From NCBI RefSeq assembly GCF_047495875.1, contig NC_092463.1:5021557-5085556 (forward strand): a DNA stretch of 64,000 bases. Direction: 5' to 3'. The position numbers and the translations under genes were made by a program. Position 1 is the first letter of the stretch, and each line of letters opens with the position of its first letter. This document shows, one piece after another, positions 10,701 through 22,700 of this stretch. The notes below the pieces were generated by a model. It worked only from the letters and a program-made list of their open reading frames with translations, did not search any database and was not told the DNA's origin. Source of the DNA: Pithys albifrons albifrons (lineage: Eukaryota > Chordata > Aves > Passeriformes > Thamnophilidae).

Positions 10701-13700
10701 ACAAGGGTCTGAGAGTTGGTGTTTTTTTTATTGCCCCATAAAAATCAAAGTGTCACCTCATTTTTGACAAGACTCAGGTCAGCAATCTGTATGTGCTTCG
10801 ATCTCCTTGACCATATCACAGAGTCACAGAATGGATTGGGTTGGAAAAGATCTCCAAGATCATCATGTCCAACCCTTGGTGCAACTCTAGTCCAGCTTTA
10901 CACAGAAGTAAAATCCAGATAAAATATACTGAGTCTTTCATTTTGCTAGTTAAACAATGGCAACATATTTCTAAAGAGAGAAAACATGTTAATTTTCAGT
11001 AATTTTCCTCTGAAAAGAGTAAGAAATAGAGGAGAAAAACAAAACAGTGACAGGCATTTGCAGTTTCTGGCAGACCTTGCTATCAGCATTAGGGCTTTAT
11101 GTACAGTTTAGAGTGAAAGGGAATATGATTTGTTATTTTTTGAGACTTAGGACTTTCAGACACACTTCTGAGGCACCTCTGTGAGTCCTGAGCCTCTGCT
11201 GGGAACTTGCTCCTCTCCTGTAGTCACCGTGCCAGTTTCCAGGGGATGCTGAGTGAGTGTGTGCTGAGAGGAGTTCAGATACCTGAGTGCTTGTCCTTGT
11301 GGAAGTGAAGTTTTGGGTAGTCTGCTTGGTTTGTTCTGAGAATGAAGAACAGTCTCAGTTGCCTCACTTTGGTGTGTATCACTTGGGAGGTGGCAGAAAA
11401 AATTAGAGGTACTGAATATTTGCTTCTAGTCTTAATGTTGTGTGGATTCTGGAATTTCCAAGTTGTAATTCTGAGAATATTTGTAAGCAAATAGGCCAAC
11501 ATTGATGTCCTGGGACTGGAGGAGCAGGGCTGTTAACAGAAGCTATTTATAGTCACATTTTCCTGTTTTTAAATGTAGTTTTCCTCTTCTGATGCTTTGT
11601 GGGTATCTTGATGCTCACGGGGATAATTGGCTTGGTTCTGGCTCTGCTACATCTGTGAGCTCTGGCATGTCTTACTCCTGCATGAAGGGTGATAAAAGCT
11701 CTCAGTGCCCCAGCAGTCACTTGAATTTGTTGTTTTATTGCTTCCACCCTTGAGCAGCGCGTGTTCTGTGGGGTGTGCAGGGCACTGGTCACATCTGTGT
11801 GTCTGGTCTGACCAGTTCCCAGCATCCTGTCGAGCTCCACGTAACAAAAGCATCACTTCATGTCCAGGCTCTGTGTGTGTCACCCAGGAATCCAAACCCA
11901 CAACCCCAGGGGAACTGCCCAGCTGGCTCCTCTTGGCAGGTGTTTCCTACCACCCTGACCCACCATAAATTTGTTCTTTTTGTCTTCAAAATACTGCTTG
12001 AATGGATTTTGAGGAAACCCTGAGTTTGCCTGAAGTCCTTCCTTGGAATGTGCTAAGTGCACATAAACTCAGGGCAGTGGCTTTGCAGCACTTAAGTTTT
12101 TGCTGTGAATTCTGCTGTAATTGTCTTAAAGCATTTCCTGGTCTGAGCAGGAGAGAGTTGGCTGAGGGGTAAAAATGTTTTAGTTTTCTTTGTGTGTGCA
12201 AGTGCATATTTATGTATATTCACATGAGACTCTGATGGGGTTGGAGACTTTGACTCTTCACTCTTTTAACCTGAATGGGAGGTGGAGCAGAGAGGAGCCT
12301 TAGTCCTGGAAGAGAATTCCCAAGATAAAATGGAATATACTGGACTTGATCCCATGTAGAAAGAAGGAGTAGCACCATGTTTTGTGCCTGTGTTTAACAA
12401 CCTGTTGATAGAGGAGCAAGATTTCATGGTGAAAAAGTGCATTAATTGACCCTTGTTACAATTCATCAGGATCAAACCTTTGGCTATAAACCCACCTTTG
12501 TTACAATGTGAGCTGAGTGTTAAAAGTATTTACAAATACTGTACAAATAATACTGTAGAGAAAGCAAGAAGGCAGAGCTTTTCTCTTTAATCTCTTTATA
12601 TGTAATAATAGTGAGATTAATACAACATTTCAGAAAAAGCAGTTCCAGACACATGTTTTTGTCTGGAAGTTGATAGTTTTCTATGAGCAGACTCAAATAC
12701 CTCATTTTTGTATTTTCAGGTTTAGTTCATATATATTTAGGTAAGAGGAACTGAAGCCCACTTAAATTTACTATTTTTTAAATAATTTTGAGTTCCACAG
12801 TCTCTCAGTAGCACAATCCACTGCAGTGTGTTGCTCTCAAGCCCCCTCACAGTGATGAATCTTGGCTGCTGGGGGTCATTCAACAATTACTGCAGAACTC
12901 TTGGGACTTTCCACGTCCCAAATGTCTGCAAAACTTGCCCACATTTGTTGATACTTTCACAGACCATCTCTGGTAGTTCACAAGTCACTGCTTTGTCAGG
13001 CAGTGGTGAAGGTAGTTCAGTGTACACAGTGACACTGGAGCAGCTTTTACTTTGTGATATGTACTTTTGTTGTCTTGGTTTAAGAGTTTCAGAATGGGGT
13101 GGGGAACAAGAAGAAAATGTTTCCCTTTTGTGCAGTGTAGAATCTGTGCTCGTTTGGGCAGCAGCAGGAATATGACTTAGAATCATAGACTTGTTGAATT
13201 TGAAGTTAGCAAGATGCAGCCTTGAGGGTTGTTTTCCCTGTTCACTTGTCTGCCACAGAAGTGCCTTGTTCTGGTAACACTGGTTGCTCTGTGTGGAACT
13301 CAAACCAGAACTACTATGAGGATGTTCTGCTCTGTTCTCCTTTTTCTGTCTTCTTCCCCCCCCCCCAGGATATTTATAAACAAGTTGTAGTTAAACTGAT
13401 CTGCAGTATTTTGTTTTTTCACATTTTCTAAAAATTATTTTGAGTCCACTTGTTAATATTTATATAAGTATGTAATGCTGTTAATAGTAAATTATATTGC
13501 TAAGATTTAATGTGAGTGAGAACTGATGATGATCCTGGTTTTTGAGGACAGGATTAGTATTATTTTTATTAATGGTGTATATGGGTCTGCTTCAGTCAGG
13601 AAATAGAAGAAACGTGCTCATCAATAGTGAGTTTCCAGTTGCACTTTGGTGCATTTTTGAGGTACTCAACTTCAATCAAGAGGTTTTTTTCCTAAATCTT

Positions 13701-16700
13701 GGCAAGTACTGCATTGATTACCCCTGGCAAGTTTGTTTTTATTCTTCTGGCGTAGATTGGGGTTGTGTGGATTTCCACAAACAGAAAAGAAATTAATTCT
13801 GTTTCTTTCCTGTCATTATTGACAAGGTTGGGATGCAGCAAAACTCTGACAATGTCTGTTTTATTGTCACTGTTTCCATATGCTCCATACAGAGCATGTT
13901 GGACTCTTGTTCTTGGGACTGGAACAAGCTTTGTAACAGAGGCTGTTCCTCCAGGTTGTGCTGCTTAGTCATCTCCTTTCCCCTTCTGTCAGTGCTCATC
14001 ATTAGCAGCATGTTTGGAAGAAAGGCCCAGCAGAAATTTTGCTTTTCCTTCATCATTCCTGTGTTGTTCTGTTGCCTGTTAAACGGTGCTGTGGAGTTTT
14101 CCCCCGGCTGCTTTGGGTCCTGCCCTTCCCAGAAGGCAGCAGGCAGCTCCTGCAGCGTTTCCCCAGAAAGTCCTGCCCACTTTGAGATGAGGCAATGGTA
14201 GGACTTGAAGGGCTTCTGCTTTTCACACTTAGGACGGTAATTTCCTCCTCTCAGATGAGTATCGTGGCACTGTAAACAAACACATCTTTTGGTGACTTCA
14301 CTACGTGTGTGTGGGAGACACCTCCCTGTCTTCCTTCCCTGTTTCCTGCCCTCTTTAACACCACTGACACCATCCAGTGAATTCTTTCTCATGGAATACA
14401 ACCCTTAGAGTTTCTGCTGTTGGAGATTTGGAGTTGCAGCAATAATCTACTAAAGGAATTAAGTGATTAATGCAAGTTACTCAACATTAATTTGGAAGTC
14501 TTTAGTTTGTTTGTTTGTTAGTACTTGGCATTTTAACTAAGCAGCCTTGTTTGTGCATGAGATTAAAAAGAGGAGTGAATTTGCAGCTCAAAGTGTATGA
14601 AGCTCTCCTGACGTGGCTGCTGTCACAGCTTCAAAGTGTCACAGAGCCAAAATTGTTCCTTCTGCTCCACTGCCTGTTCACAGCATCCTCACTGTGTGAT
14701 GCTGTACCTGGAAAAGAGACTCCCTTACACCTCTAGGACTGGCATTAAACAGTCATGCATGGGCCACACTAATGTGAGCAGTACTTCAGTGAAGCAGATT
14801 CTTCTTAAAAGTGAGATGGAAACCACAAGGTCTCCTCACTTTGTGTTTTTAAAGGTGCTGAGTTTATCAGTGAGGTTTCTGATTACCCTTTCAGTGGGGC
14901 ACAATTGAATATTTTCACTGGCAGAGAAGCAAGTTTGAAGTAGCTTCTGTTAGAAAATCCTTGGTACGTTGTGTTTTATTGGAGAGCTTTCTTACTTGGC
15001 CCACCTTAGTAATTCAAATAATTGATTTTGTTTTGTATGAAAAGCAGTGCTGTCCTTTCTCTACTGAGAATTTATGAAGGGATCACCAATGTCTTTCAAA
15101 TACCAAAAATATCAGAGCCTTTGATTTCAACCCCTCATGGTCCTTTTGCCTCTGTCCCTGCTTGTTCTCAGCAAGGCAGAAAATTAAATGTAACTGTCAT
15201 TTTTCTATTAATCATTTAAAAAAAGGCAAGATATTTTTAAGTAATGATAATGCTGTGGGGTTTCCTCCTGCAGAGCAGCACTTAGTTTTTGCTGTGAATT
15301 CTGCTGTAATTATCTTAAAGCATTTCCTGGCCTGAGCAGGAGATGGTTGTCTGGGGGTAACTACACACAGACTTGGTGAAAGTGTTTTAGTTTTCTTTGT
15401 GTGTGTATGTACATATTTATATATATTCACATGAGGCTCTTGTGGGGTTGGATACTTTGACTGTTCACTCTTTTGACCTGAATGGGAGGTGGAGCAGGGA
15501 AAAGCCTTAGTCCTGGAAGAGAATTCCCAGGATAAAATGGAAGATACTGGATTGATCCCATACTCTGACCCTCTGTTGTGCATTTCCATTTCCCCGTGGC
15601 TGCTGATCAGGAATATTTTTCTACACTTCCATTTAACGGTGATACCAATTCCTTGGCAGTTCAGGAATTTGTCTGAGAGTTTGTGCTGCTCCACCTTCCT
15701 TTGCTGAAGTTGTGTGGTCACTCCTTTCCTATGGAATAAAGACATTTTAGTGGTGGGAGAGGGTTTCACACGGGACTGTTGTTTTGTTTTGTGTAGCTCT
15801 GGGAAGTGCAGAGCAGCCTTTGCCCTGTGTGGGGAGGGACAAGCAGCTTTTGTTAGAACAGAGGCCAGTTCTGTACCCTCAGCTGGAGGGACAGCCAAGT
15901 GACAGGAAAAGGCATGGGATAGACTTGTCTTAATTCAGGTAGGAAACTGGGAATGGGTCTGAAATCCTGACTGCCAGGCCCTGAACAGATGCTCACACTT
16001 CCATATCTCTGGGTCTGAGGAGTGATCAGGAAAACTTACTAACTCACCATAAATTATGTTTTCTTCCACGTTCGTTTTGTCCATGGAAATGAAATATAAA
16101 TTTATGAAGTTGACTATGCTGCAATTACAAATACAGTTTTTGAACTCTATGGTTGCCTCTTATTGCTCAGAAATACCTAATTATGTGAATTTTTAAAGTT
16201 GATTTGCGTGTTTGTTGTAGTTAAGGAAACAAAAATATCTCACACAGTCTTAAGTGTCATAATTTCCTTCTGTGTCTTAATTTTAGTGTATTTTACTGAG
16301 GGTATTTTACTTCACTCTCAGTATATTTAACATTTTATCTTTTATGGATGAATAACTGGTCTATCACCTGGTTTATGAGTGGTTTGCTTGATTTATCCCC
16401 CTACTGTATTAGTTTTAAATAAATGGGTGGAGCTGATGTGTCTCCTTGGCTTTGTCCTAGTGTTTGATGATGGGGATGAAAGGACCTTGAGACGAACTTC
16501 ATTATGCTTGAAGGGAGAAAGGCACTTTGCAGAAAGTGAGGTAAGACACTGATGGACATGGAGGAAAAAGTAAGAAGTTAATGCTTTTTTTTAATTATAG
16601 GAAGGTATTGCAAACTGATTTCATTTCCTCTTTCTCCATGTAGACACTTGATCAACTGCCACTAACCAACCCAGAGCACTTTGGAACTCCAGTTATTGGG

Positions 16701-19700
16701 AAGAAATCGAACAGAGGGAGAAGATCATCTCTTCCTGTGTGAGTTTTGGTGGTTCTCTGCCCTCCCTCTCATGTCCTGTGCTGTCCCTGCAGCAGCACCT
16801 TTGCAGCTGCAGAGCTCTGAGTGCTCCACACCTCAGTTGTGAGCACAGTTGATGGGCTGGGGGTGCTTCAGTCCCTGCTGACATGATCATGTGTTGGCAA
16901 CATTATGAAATGGAGAGAGTTTTGCTTGTAGTACTCTTTCATCTAACAGGAAATGCAGAATTTTTAACCTTTACACTGCCCAAAAGAAAAAAAAAGTATT
17001 TTAAATTTCTGGGGTGGAGACCATTTCTCTTTGTTTCATGTCTGTGCACAATCAAAACCTGATTCATGTCTCCAGTTCCAACATGATCCTGTTGTAAAAT
17101 ACTAATACTTGGAAAGGTTTGCTACGAAATTCCTCTTCCTAAGTAAGTGCTCTTAATATTTAAGTGTATTTCATGCAATTTCAGCTCTTAAAATTCTAAC
17201 TTTGTTTTTGAAGCTTTGCAAAATAGAAAGAAAAATCTCATTCTAAGCTGGTTTTGCTTTCAAGTAGTAACTTCAGACATAAACTTTTAAAATATTGTCT
17301 ATTTTGATACTTTAGTACTGAAGATGAAAAGGAAGAAGAGAGCAGTGAGGAGGAGGATGAAGACAAAAGGCGCCTCAACGATGAATTGCTTGGCAAGGTT
17401 GTGAGTGTGACTTGTAATTCCGAGAAGGTGGAATGGTATCCAGCTTTGGTGAGTTCCTTTTCCAGCAGAGCTGGGAGTGTAGTCAGGCTCTGCTCTGCTC
17501 CCATTATTTACTAAAAATACAAATGTTTTGCAGTATCTATGGAGAGCAGGAAAGCAAAGATTAACATTTATGTACAAGCTACAGTTTTATGGCTTTAGAG
17601 TCTTTCAAGACTGCATGCAAAGTGATCAGTATGGAATGGTATTTTTCTTCTAAAAATAAGACATTAGGACATGCACTCCCAAGCAATTTAAGAACAACTA
17701 GATCTATGAATTTTAATCGCAGTGGGATTTTTATTTTTTTGGTTTGTAATGATTGTCTTTTCCCTTAGACTTTGTTTTGTGAAATTCTCCTCTTTTGTGC
17801 TTGCATTTACACCAGTGGCCACTTACTCTGGCAGTACATGTTGGTGGTTATTTTTATGTTTGTATCAGTACAGCTCTTCATTGCCATTGCTGATAATAAA
17901 TACATATTAAATAAGTCCAAGTAGACTTATACTGGAAAATTAGACACTTTGTAGTTTGTTGATACACAGAAAAATTCATATAGTCATATTAAAAGTTGCT
18001 TGGTATGTTTTGGTGTTGTCAGACAACCTCAATACAACACCTTCTGTCATCCATTAGAGCTGGGTTTGTTTAAAAAAAATAAGTGTTTTGGGGCATTAAA
18101 CACACAGGTTTGGTTCATTAATTCTTGGAGATTTTATTTACTGAACTGTATATTGTGTAGTCCTTAATTTTGAGTCTTAGCTGGAACAAGCTCAGTTGTT
18201 AAAATCTTTAAACTTAGGGATTGTATTTCCCTGTGGGAATCCAGGAGTAAAAGGTAACTCACTGCACAGGCCAGGTGTGTTCCCTTTCCTGAGAGAACAT
18301 CAGGGTGTAATGTAGGATGAATACTTGACACTAATTTACAGGGTGGTATTGTACATGTTCTGGCTGTTATATATCCCTTTCTTAATGACAGATTTTAGTT
18401 TAACATGGTTCTTAACTGGTGGATTAAGTTACTGGAGGCCAAGTATTTGCATTTAACATCTTCTGTTTGGATATGGTCTAGAGCAAGATGTAAACTTGTT
18501 CTGTTTGTGGTAATGCAAATACATTTTTATCACTTTTTTAGACTTAAGAGCTGACACTGCTTTGAAGGATGTGCTGGATTTCACACCGGCTTGTGTTACC
18601 TATACCTCAAAAAAAACCCCAAAACCCAAACAAACCAAAAAACCAACTTGGGTCTCAGTTGAAGTGTCAGAGATCAGAATCTGGTATAAAATAAGTGGGT
18701 TTGTGACTTTTTAAATAGGTGCTTTAATCAGGCTTTGCGTGAACAAGAATTAAAAAGCAGAGTGAATGAACCAGCATCCTGTGATGTGAGCTCAGTAGGT
18801 TAGATTTGAATTTACAAATGAAATTTTAAGCTTTTTTTGGCATGTATATAGCAAGTCAAGTTTAGCCTGGAGAAGAGGAGGCTCAGAGGTGACCTCAGCA
18901 CTGTCTGGAACTCCCTGAAGGGAAGTTCTGGCCAGGTGGGGGTTGGTCTCTACTCCCAGGCACTCAGCAATAGGACAAGGGGGCACAATGGGCTCAAGCT
19001 CTGCCAGGGGAAATTGAAGTTGGAGAGCAGAAAAAAATGCTTTCCAGAAAGAGTGCTCAGGGATTGGAATGGGCTGCCCAGAGAGGGGGTGGATTCCCCA
19101 TCCCTGGAGGTTTTTAAGGTGAGCTTGGCCATGGCACTGAGTGCCATGATCTGGTAAAGGGACTGGAGTTGGACCAAGGGTTGGACTTGATGATCTTGGA
19201 GGTCTTTTCCAACCCAATCCATTCTAGGATTCTAAGTTAATACTTCAGGGTAAATTCTTCTTGACATTTGTTATTGTTGGCCTTAGTGGTACAAACTGGA
19301 GTATGTTTGTTTTCCCAGAACTGGAAACCATAATACAACAAACAGGAAAACAGCAGTTTTCCTGCTGTCTTTCTTTCCTTTCAAGCTCAGCTATATTTTT
19401 TTAATACAGAAGTGTCCTGTTTGATCCTTCAGGTGGTGTCACCGAGCTGCAACGACGACGTCACCGTGAAAAAGGACCAGTGTTTAGTTCGATCCTTTGC
19501 AGATTCCAAATTGTAAGTAATTGCTCACAGTTATTAGACATAGACGGGAGAATATGGGAAACAATTCCATATCACTTCTGAAGATGATACCCCTTGCAAA
19601 AGAAAGAGTGCAGGTTTCTGTAATGTTGGATGGACTCGTTTGGCATTCACAGTCCATTTCCAGCCAACTCCTCGTGAGCTTCCTCACTTCTTTCCATTGT

Positions 19701-22700
19701 GTGGAATGATGAGAATTCATTGAATCTGGAGAGTTTCTGGTGCTTCTTCATTTCAAAATATCAACAACTTAAAAAAAGCCAAAACATCCAACTGTTTACT
19801 CTCTGGATCATTTCTGTGCTTTGAAGTGTGTGTTTTGGTCTTAATTATTTCCCCAATGTCTTAATTATTGTCTTCATGGGTATCTGTTGTAGTACTTTGT
19901 CTGATGGACTCCTTACCTCCAGTGCCTTGGTGTCCATAGCTGTTAAAATAGCCAAGGTTTTAAGGGTTTAATCTGCTTTTTTTTTTTTATTAAAGAGACT
20001 TGTTAATTAAAATCTTTACAGAATCTGAACAAGATTCCTGCAAAAAGAAAGAAAGATCCTGTTGGTCCATCCTCTGCTCCAAAAGGGAAAGGGAGGAGAG
20101 AAGGGAGAGAGAGATGTCTTAGTAAAGGAAAAATATAAGAGCATGAAGACTGGTTTTTTAAAGCTGTTTCCCTTTATTTCTCTTCATTGTTACTTGTATT
20201 GCATCTGTCTCAACATGTTGTAACTAAACACTTCCTGCCAAGGGCAGCTGCCACCCTCTCTCTTTCTTTGCAAAGCGAACAATTTGTGATCTGTAAGAGC
20301 TGTGATTCTGAGTAGGTTGTGAGTACTTGATTATTATTTCAAGTACCTGAAGACTCAATTCATTTTGGCCTCTCAGTGTAGACACTTCCCATCAGCCTCC
20401 CAGATAAGCCTGGCTATTTATCTGCTTAGGGTGGAATGTTACTGGGAAAACATCTACACTTCTTCTGTTTGACTTTTTTTCCCCATGGTATTATGGCTTT
20501 AACTTCAGAAAATGGCAGCCTCCAATTCCTGAGGTTTTACTCCAGGTTTTCTGAAATAATTAAAGAAGAAAAAAATGCATATTCAGTATAGCTTTAGAAC
20601 AGAGCAACTTCCATATGTGTTGCTGGGAGAACACTTCTGTAATTTAAAAATCAAAATCAGCTGTTTATCAGTGCAGATCTGGGAATTGGCTTCACTTTTA
20701 TTCTGTGTTTCTAGAAATGTGTTTTGAAAATAGAGGATTTGTCCCTTCCCTCTTAGTTGGATTCCTGTTTTGGAGAGCAGCTGTTGATCCACGTGAATAT
20801 TTTCAGTTTAAAAAATTATTTTTGCCTGTGTGTTTTACCTTTGCAGATTTGTGCAGGTTAAGCATTTAAAATAAAGAAGATTTACAAATGTTTCTTAATT
20901 TTTTAAGGATACTTTAATGTCTGAATTTCAAAAAAAGATTGAAAACTTACTCTGGGCAACTTATTCTTGTATTTCACTACAATAACAAGTGCTTTATGCA
21001 GTTGTTGAAAGTGGATGATAAATCTTGAAAAGTTTAGAAATTGCTGGTTTTGTAAGTGAGATGCTTGATTTTCTGTGATTTAAAAATAATAACTTTACTC
21101 TTCTACAGTTACTCAATAGCAAGAAAAGACATCAAAGAACTAGATCTTCAAAACTTACCAAAATCTGAGTCCTCTCCTAAAAAAGGTAAATTAAAAGAAG
21201 TAAAGTCATACAATAGTACTTTTAACATTTGTAGATAATTGGTGACCTGTTGTTTTCTGATAATTGCTCTTGGCTATTTTGTCAATGGTTTAGATGGGAT
21301 AAATTAGAGAAACTTTGGATGTAGCTGCTGCCTTGTTAAAATAGTACCTGGTAGAAATCTTGTTTATTTGATCCAAGATGGTGTATTTGAAGTGTCATTT
21401 ATATAATTACCTCTCCTGACACTAAAGTTTTGTGTTATTGCTCATAACATTGTGTTTGCATTAAAAGTACCCAGACAGAAAGGTGCAAACTTTATTGTAA
21501 CTGTCTGCCTGTGACTGATGTTTGATTTAAAAATACAGTTGCAGAATTTGATTTATGGATGGATGGATGATGTGACAACAATAATCCATCAAAACGTGAC
21601 ATTTGCCAAGGAGAAATATTTAAAATGTATTTATTAAAAATTATTATGAGAAACCTCACCCAGCAACAAGAAAACTCAGCAGTGACAGTTCCTCTGTTTT
21701 GTGTAAAGCTGTGGAACAGCCCCTTAACAAGTAAAGCTTTAAACTGCTACAACTGAAAGCCTGAGGTGGTTTTGATTGATTAGTGTAATTCTTAATGATT
21801 TCTCTGCCACTTTCTCCTTAGTAGCTGTTTCACAGTACAAGAACTTTAGAACAGCCAAAAAAAAAAATCAGATACCAGATTTGAGGTGAATTGAAGAAAG
21901 AGACTTTATTCCTGTGCAGAACATAATTGGGTTGTGACATTCCTTGCCAAAAGGGAATATTTTGGAACCAAAGGTGCAACATGGTTTGGAAAAAAAAAAA
22001 AAAGACAGTTGAGACCAATGTCTGGAGGTTTTTCTACCAGCAGCTGTTAAAAACTGGTGCCTTTTCTTCTCCAGCAACAGTGAAGGGGTCGTTGCAGGAT
22101 GTCCTCTTTTGGCTTTTCTTCTGATTCCTTTACTAAAGTCTCTGTTTGTGACTGAGGGGCAAATTTTGGGGTTATCTGGATTTGTTTTGCTTTGTTGTTT
22201 CCCCCCTGGAGGACCTCTTCAAGGAAAAGAATTCGAGGTATTTCCATTGTGCAAGTGCGACTTCAGCCTGTCCCTTCACTCCCTGACTCACTGGTGTGTT
22301 TTTCCTCTGTGCCAAACACTAAGGTCACATCTCTTTAGGCAATGCTCTTCTTTTTTTTTTTTTGCAAAGTAAGTCATGATGCTTTGATTTGTGATGGACT
22401 CATTCCATTTGAGTTGGTGGTGTGATTTCCAAGGATGGCAGAAGGAAATTCAAAACACTTTGTGCCTGTGAATGCTGCGGGTGAGGTAAAACCAGGCCCT
22501 TTTTTCTGCAGGGCTACAGGAGGCCACGACGTTTCTCAGCACCAAAGGTGTCCCTCGGAACTGGAAAATGGACATCAGTGAAATCCTGGAGTCCTCCAGC
22601 AGTGACGAGGAAGATGGAGCTGCTGCAGAAACAGATGAAGAGGAAGAAAAGAGAGAAGAGAAAACTGAAGAAGTAGCGGTAAGTCTGGGCAATTTCAGTG

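Larger units (their letters stand above)
6386..16460 (+). other. ARID4A: ARID4A intron 5 (10.1 kb)
   Basis: The largest intron. It holds a tRNA(Ile)-derived SINE at about 6722, CR1 fragments at about 9257, 10190 and 10816, and a pair of related unclassified segments at 12086 and 15275, all listed separately. An old CR1-like tail may begin near 13180. The remainder is unremarkable AT-rich sequence without coding similarity. Confidence 0.6.

Noticed and set aside
13793..14401. 202-codon minus-strand frame in intron 5
   Set aside because: Low-complexity intronic sequence antisense to ARID4A with no family resemblance and no supporting splice pattern.
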